From CAYLJV01 sp964554215 (GTDB lineage: Archaea > Hadarchaeota > Hadarchaeia > Hadarchaeales > JAGGTB01), in NCBI GenBank assembly GCA_964554215.1, contig CAZKND010000051.1, forward strand, positions 1-8,958: a stretch of DNA of 8,958 nucleotides, written 5' to 3'. The notes below the pieces were generated by a model. It saw only the letters and a list, made by a program, of their open reading frames with translations. It had not been told where the DNA came from and did not search any database. Positions 6,153 to 8,958 of this stretch are shown piece by piece. The translations under genes were made by a program, and so were the position numbers. Within the stretch, counting starts at the first letter, position 1, and every line of letters begins with the position of its first letter.

Positions 6153-8192
6153 TCACACGAAATAATTCAGCCGCATTCCAAGCTTTCTAAGCTCTTTCGC
6201 GGCTTCCAACCTTGGAGAGCTTCTCTCGTTTATCTCTTCTATTTCGAAATCCATAACTTCGGGAAAATCTTCCCGTATGTCGAAAAAACCGCCGAGAGTG
6301 AGCGCGGGGACCCATGCAATTATCGACTTGAAATGGCCTCTCCCCCATAAGGCGTTCGATATGTAATCCCATTCGGTCTGACCCAGCTGCTCAGGTTGCC
6401 ATCCTTCAAAATATTCGGGGAAGCCGAGAGGGTCTTCTTCGGTCGACACGAGTTGGTGGACGAAGTCGAGCGCTGCGAGAGCGTACTCTTTCCAAACCTC
6501 GTCTCCGGTCTTCTCCCAGAGTTTCAACCAGTCGTAAGCTATGGCGGCTCCGTAAGGGTCTAGGTGGTGGTGTGCTGCGGATACCGATGTCGCTCCGGTC
6601 GTGGTGACGTCTCTCTCTCCGAGCGGTGTGTCTTCTGAGAACGGGACATCGTAAAAGTAGGTCCAGGTCAGTACGTAGTTAGCTACTTTTTTCGCTTTTT
6701 CGAGATAGCGGTCTTTTTCGGTGACGTCGTGCAGGAGGATTAATGATCTGAGTATTGAGTGTCCGCCTTCTTTGTCTATGCAGTTGGAGTCCAATGCGTC
6801 GCCCCAGTAAAGGTCTTTGTCGACCGAGCTTTCGATGTGGAACTCCATTGCTTTTTCGGCGGCTTCGAGGTATTTTTCGGACCCTTTGAGTTTGTAAAGT
6901 TCTACGAGAGGCCAGACGACGTATGCTCCGTTGGTGCTTGACGAGTCTATCAGTTCTCCGTCTCTCGACCACCATCTTCCGTAGTTCCCGTCTTCCGGCT
7001 GGTTCTGTACCATGAAGTCGCAAAAGTCTTCAGCCATCTCCAACCATTTCTCTTTCGCTTCTCCGTGTTCTTTTGCGAGGTTGTAAATCCTTATGAAGTT
7101 GTAAGCCATTTCACTCATCATCCTGGTGCTGCACCCTTCGTGGGGTGAGAAGTGGAGTCCGAACCATTTACCTCTGGCTAGCTGGTAGTCCGACAACATC
7201 AAACCGTTCGGTAGTTGGGCGTCGGTGAAGAAGTCAAGCGTTTTAAAGCTGATTTCTTTGAGTCTTTCTTCCCCCGAGTCAAGGTAGGCCTTGTAGAGGG
7301 AGTGACAGATTTCGGGATTTTTACCTACGAAACCTCCTGATATCGTGTTGGTGACGGGTAGAAGTCCTCTGTGAACTGCTGTGATGAATCCTGAAGCGTC
7401 CTCTCTTTCCACGTAGAGGTTGTTGATGACGTGGTTTATCCTGTGCTCGGAGTTTTCACCCCAGTCGTTATACGTTCTCAATTCCGGATCTAGTTTTTTC
7501 CAGATCTTTTTCAAAAGCTCGTGGTACGTCGATTTGGGGTCGTCTTTCCAAGTTATGTAGAATTTTCGACGATATTTGAGACCGTTTTTGATTTTGAAAT
7601 GTTTTTCTTTTTTTCCTGAGAGTCCGTTGAGGTAATATTTTTTGTTGTGTCTTTTCGGTTTTTCAGTTAGCGGGACCCTTATGTTGAAGACTGTTTTCGA
7701 GTTTTCTGTGACTGTTTCGACGGACGATATCTCGTTTTCGCTCTTTGCAGGGTCTGTGAACACTGCTAGCGGCCCTTTGCCGTCCTCGATTATCGAACAG
7801 GACGGTATCCCCAGTCTGTCTTCTCGGAAGCTCCACCCTTCTCCGGGTTTAGGTTTGGGAAAGTCCCCCTCTCCTTTCGGGTTTCCGTTATAGTTGACGC
7901 AAGGATTTATCCAAGATTCGGGTTTTTCGGGTGTTTCAATCTGGAAGGATAGTTGGACTTTTCCATCGCCTGCGATTCTCCATCTCCTCTCTATCTCTAA
8001 GGAGTTTTCACTCTCTTTTACCTCGTCTATAATCTTGCTTTTTCCCAGTTGGCAAAAGATTTGATTTCCTTCGAGTCTTAGATTGTCCGAGGTTATCTTC
8101 TCTCCATCTTTATGGAAATGATAAGGCAAGGTTAGCTTCCTGTCTCCGGAAGATATCTCTATCCGAGTATCGTTCTTCTTTTCTATTTCCAT
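6153..8192 (-). CDS. Unclassified six-hairpin-type glycosidase-like protein
   Basis: A 679-residue protein that I do not recognise as a named family. Residues 1 to about 215 look all-beta, with NPCVNYNGN (96-104) and WSFREDRLGIPS (120-131). Residues about 245-640 are mostly paired amphipathic helices with Gly- and aromatic-rich turns, as in (alpha/alpha)6 toroid carbohydrate enzymes; the order beta-sandwich then toroid resembles GH15, GH65 and GH94. Turn motifs likely to line a pocket are LPNGL (327-331), NYGRWWSRDG (403-412), YWGDALDSNCIDKEGG (462-477), SAAHHHLDPYG (538-548) and EGWQPEQLGQTEWDY (596-610). Asp465, Asp468, Asp545, Glu596 and Glu607 are candidate catalytic acids, chosen by motif only. 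There is no signal peptide, so it is cytoplasmic. The start is the ATG at 8192; no Shine-Dalgarno is seen. It lies upstream of the GH1 gene on the same strand, which supports oligosaccharide breakdown. A lyase or epimerase-like role is also possible. Confidence 0.7.
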   Translation of the reverse strand: MEIEKKNDTRIEISSGDRKLTLPYHFHKDGEKITSDNLRLEGNQIFCQLGKSKIIDEVKESENSLEIERRWRIAGDGKVQLSFQIETPEKPESWINPCVNYNGNPKGEGDFPKPKPGEGWSFREDRLGIPSCSIIEDGKGPLAVFTDPAKSENEISSVETVTENSKTVFNIRVPLTEKPKRHNKKYYLNGLSGKKEKHFKIKNGLKYRRKFYITWKDDPKSTYHELLKKIWKKLDPELRTYNDWGENSEHRINHVINNLYVEREDASGFITAVHRGLLPVTNTISGGFVGKNPEICHSLYKAYLDSGEERLKEISFKTLDFFTDAQLPNGLMLSDYQLARGKWFGLHFSPHEGCSTRMMSEMAYNFIRIYNLAKEHGEAKEKWLEMAEDFCDFMVQNQPEDGNYGRWWSRDGELIDSSSTNGAYVVWPLVELYKLKGSEKYLEAAEKAMEFHIESSVDKDLYWGDALDSNCIDKEGGHSILRSLILLHDVTEKDRYLEKAKKVANYVLTWTYFYDVPFSEDTPLGERDVTTTGATSVSAAHHHLDPYGAAIAYDWLKLWEKTGDEVWKEYALAALDFVHQLVSTEEDPLGFPEYFEGWQPEQLGQTEWDYISNALWGRGHFKSIIAWVPALTLGGFFDIREDFPEVMDFEIEEINERSSPRLEAAKELRKLGMRLNYFV

Positions 8193-8257
8193 GCAGATTC
8201 ATTTTCTAATCGATAAAGAAAATAGTTTTGGTGCCGGTCAGTTTAAACAGAACTAAT

Positions 8258-8287
8258 TATTTTTTGTTATGGGTGTAACAAAAAATA
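8258..8287. repeat. Perfect 12-base inverted repeat with 6-base loop
   Basis: The arms TATTTTTTGTTA (8258-8269) and TAACAAAAAATA (8276-8287) are exact reverse complements around TGGGTG. The repeat sits 66 bases upstream of the toroid-gene ATG and 55 bases past the vapC stop. It could be a regulator-binding operator or part of a terminator: each strand carries a T6 run in its first arm. A stem this AT-rich would be weak as RNA, which slightly favours a DNA-binding site or T-tract termination. Confidence 0.6.
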
Positions 8288-8318
8288 GTAAAACAAATCA
8301 TCAGATACGTTCAAACCC

Positions 8319-8324
8319 AAAAAA
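8319..8324 (-). terminator. Candidate T6 terminator of vapBC
   Basis: A6 on the + strand gives T6 on the minus strand about 20 bases after the vapC stop, with a second T6 within the inverted repeat downstream. Short oligo-T runs are the usual archaeal intrinsic termination signal. No hairpin precedes it. Confidence 0.4.
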
Positions 8325-8341
8325 TTGAAACTTAACTAATG

Positions 8342-8704
8342 TCAGTAGAATTCGACTTCTATCCGATCTATCCTCTTAAAATCAGAATCTTTTGTCACCA
8401 TAATTAAATCCCGGTTTGATACCATCCCAGCTATTATCGTATCTATCTCAGCCAAACTGTCTCCGTTCTTCTTCAACCGATAATAAATCTCCCCTGCTTC
8501 TTCAGCATCATCCATAGTGAAATCAAGTACTTCCTTTGCAGAAAAAAGGTCTTGAACATCGAACTGTGCAAATTTTGACAGTTCGTAGAGACATGGGGAC
8601 CCAGTAACCTCTCGACCTTTTATATCCTCATGTTTCTGCACTGCCTTCTTATCTTCATTTATTAAGTCAACTAGAAAACTAGTGTCCAGAAAGTAATCTT
8701 TCAC
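8342..8704 (-). CDS. vapC: VapC-type PIN-domain ribonuclease toxin
   Basis: A 120-residue single PIN domain, the usual size for VapC. The four acidic residues of the Mg2+-dependent ribonuclease site are present: Asp7 (FLDTSFLVD), Glu41 (LYELSK), Asp88 (EIDTIIAG) and Asp106 (VTKDSDF). VapC toxins cleave RNA, often tRNA or rRNA, and are held inactive by VapB. The start is GTG at 8704, supported by the canonical MKDYFLDTS N-terminus and by AAGGAGG nine bases upstream. The gene overlaps the 3' end of vapB by 26 bases, so translation is probably coupled. The active site appears intact, so the toxin is likely functional; its RNA target cannot be read from the sequence. Confidence 0.92.
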   Translation of the reverse strand: MKDYFLDTSFLVDLINEDKKAVQKHEDIKGREVTGSPCLYELSKFAQFDVQDLFSAKEVLDFTMDDAEEAGEIYYRLKKNGDSLAEIDTIIAGMVSNRDLIMVTKDSDFKRIDRIEVEFY

Positions 8705-8909
8705 GATCCTCGTCCTCCTTACTTTTCATCCTACTTTCCTCTATTTTGCCCCATTCTAAATCGAGATCACTTCCTAGTAGATTGGAAAAGTCTTTCCGAG
8801 ATTTCTCGGTTAGTTCCATCACTACCTCGCTGAAGCTCTTATCATCACCCTTGAGCTTTTTTAATCGCTCGTAGGCTTCATGCCTCAAAGATATGGTTTT
8901 AGATGTCAT
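8679..8909 (-). CDS. vapB: VapB-type antitoxin (DUF217-like, ribbon-helix-helix)
   Basis: A 76-residue antitoxin. The N-terminus has a beta strand (SKTISL, residues 3-8) followed by two helices (about 9-19 and 25-37, with SFSEVVMELTEK), the layout of archaeal VapB ribbon-helix-helix DNA-binding domains. The rest is a highly charged, probably flexible tail (about 40-76) that would wrap the PIN toxin and block its active site. It ends in the 5' part of vapC with a 26-base overlap, the classic antitoxin-first order. The ATG at 8909 has no Shine-Dalgarno; a TATA-like box lies about 26 bases upstream, suggesting a leaderless mRNA. The VapB-VapC complex probably represses this promoter, and short direct repeats sit right there. 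Confidence 0.88.
   Translation of the reverse strand: MTSKTISLRHEAYERLKKLKGDDKSFSEVVMELTEKSRKDFSNLLGSDLDLEWGKIEESRMKSKEDEDRERLLSGH
8714..8720 (-). promoter_or_regulatory. vapC ribosome binding site
   Basis: On the minus strand this reads AAGGAGG, nine bases before the vapC GTG and inside the vapB coding sequence. It is the only strong Shine-Dalgarno seen before any start codon in the window and it supports the GTG start. Confidence 0.75.
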
Positions 8910-8932
8910 GTGTATGTGTATATGTATGTGTA
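8907..8932. repeat. Tandem TGTATGTGTA repeats at the vapB start
   Basis: TGTATGTGTA occurs at 8911-8920 and 8923-8932, one copy every 12 bases. The whole 8907-8932 stretch alternates pyrimidine and purine without a break. It covers the vapB ATG and the bases between it and the TATA-like box, where a VapBC autoregulatory operator would be expected. It could instead be a simple TG/TA-rich low-complexity tract. Confidence 0.6.
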
Positions 8933-8958
8933 ATTATTAGTACTTTCGGGTTTGCCAC
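8910..8958 (-). promoter_or_regulatory. vapBC promoter
   Basis: Read on the minus strand, CGAAAGTACTAATAATTA (within 8931-8950) gives a purine-rich BRE-like GAAAG followed by a TATA-like TAATAATTA centred about 26 bases before the vapB ATG. That distance implies transcription starting at or very near the ATG. The box is not a perfect TATA consensus. Confidence 0.45.

Larger units (their letters stand above)
8193..8341 (-). promoter_or_regulatory. Intergenic region: vapC 3' end and toroid-gene promoter
   Basis: These 149 bases carry no plausible gene. On the minus strand a T6 tract (A6 at 8319-8324) follows the vapC stop by about 20 bases and is a candidate terminator. Further on are a 12-base inverted repeat (8258-8287), a perfect palindrome GTTTAAAC (8241-8248) and a TTTATC box centred about 22 bases before the toroid-gene ATG. 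The last is somewhat close for an archaeal TATA box, so promoter placement is tentative. The region is markedly AT-rich compared with the flanking genes. Confidence 0.4.

Noticed and set aside
6679..7023. 114-residue Arg-rich open frame on the minus strand
   Set aside because: It is a same-strand alternate frame inside the toroid-protein gene with arginine-rich composition typical of a shifted reading of an acidic protein.
7642..7893. 83-residue open frame on the + strand
   Set aside because: Antisense to the toroid gene, with no supporting promoter, ribosome site or recognisable motif.
8241..8248. Palindrome GTTTAAAC upstream of the toroid gene
   Set aside because: An exact 8-base palindrome is expected fairly often in AT-rich DNA and the symmetry does not extend further; noted only as part of the intergenic region.
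1..8958. Search for CRISPR repeats, tRNA genes, insertion-sequence ends or transposase genes
   Set aside because: No regularly spaced repeats, cloverleaf-like segments with CCA-end motifs, or transposase-like proteins were seen by eye; nothing supports such a call.

Overview
The window looks archaeal. Evidence: a VapB antitoxin of the archaeal DUF217-type ribbon-helix-helix group paired with a PIN toxin; a Sulfolobus/plant-type (raffinose synthase-like) GH36 alpha-galactosidase; first genes of transcripts with AT-rich TATA-like boxes about 25-36 bases before the start codon and no Shine-Dalgarno; and short T-tracts instead of GC-rich hairpin terminators. Proteins are strongly acidic (Glu-rich) and GC is roughly 40-45 % by eye, which would fit a moderately halophilic or brine-associated euryarchaeal lineage. 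That placement is inference, and I cannot name a species.

Layout, left to right. (1) 2-1057 (+): 3' part of a GatZ/KbaZ-like tagatose-bisphosphate aldolase/epimerase-family protein whose start lies outside the window. (2) 1076-3289 (-): GH36 alpha-galactosidase of the raffinose synthase/Sip1 type, convergent with (1). (3) 3406-4803 (+): a ketose/aldose isomerase of the L-fucose/L-arabinose isomerase superfamily, divergent from (2) across a 116-base promoter region. (4) 4814-6073 (-): complete GH1 beta-glycosidase, convergent with (3). (5) 6153-8192 (-): a 679-residue protein with a probable N-terminal beta-sandwich and a C-terminal (alpha/alpha)6-toroid-like region, which I cannot place in a named glycosidase family. 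(6) 8342-8704 and 8679-8909 (-): vapC and vapB, a toxin-antitoxin pair whose genes overlap by 26 bases. I saw no rRNA, tRNA, CRISPR array or insertion sequence.

Working model: genes 1-5 form a sugar-utilisation island. None of the three glycosidase-like proteins has a signal peptide or membrane segment, so they should act in the cytoplasm on imported oligosaccharides; the GH1 lacks the lysine-containing phosphate-binding motif of phospho-glycosidases. GH36 would release D-galactose, GH1 a beta-linked sugar, and gene 5 an unknown glycoside. The isomerase and the GatZ-like protein are the two activities needed to turn galactose, via tagatose, into fructose-type intermediates. That route is a hypothesis. 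No transporter or kinase lies in the window. The vapBC pair is a separate stability/stress module at the right edge and may mark a boundary of the island.
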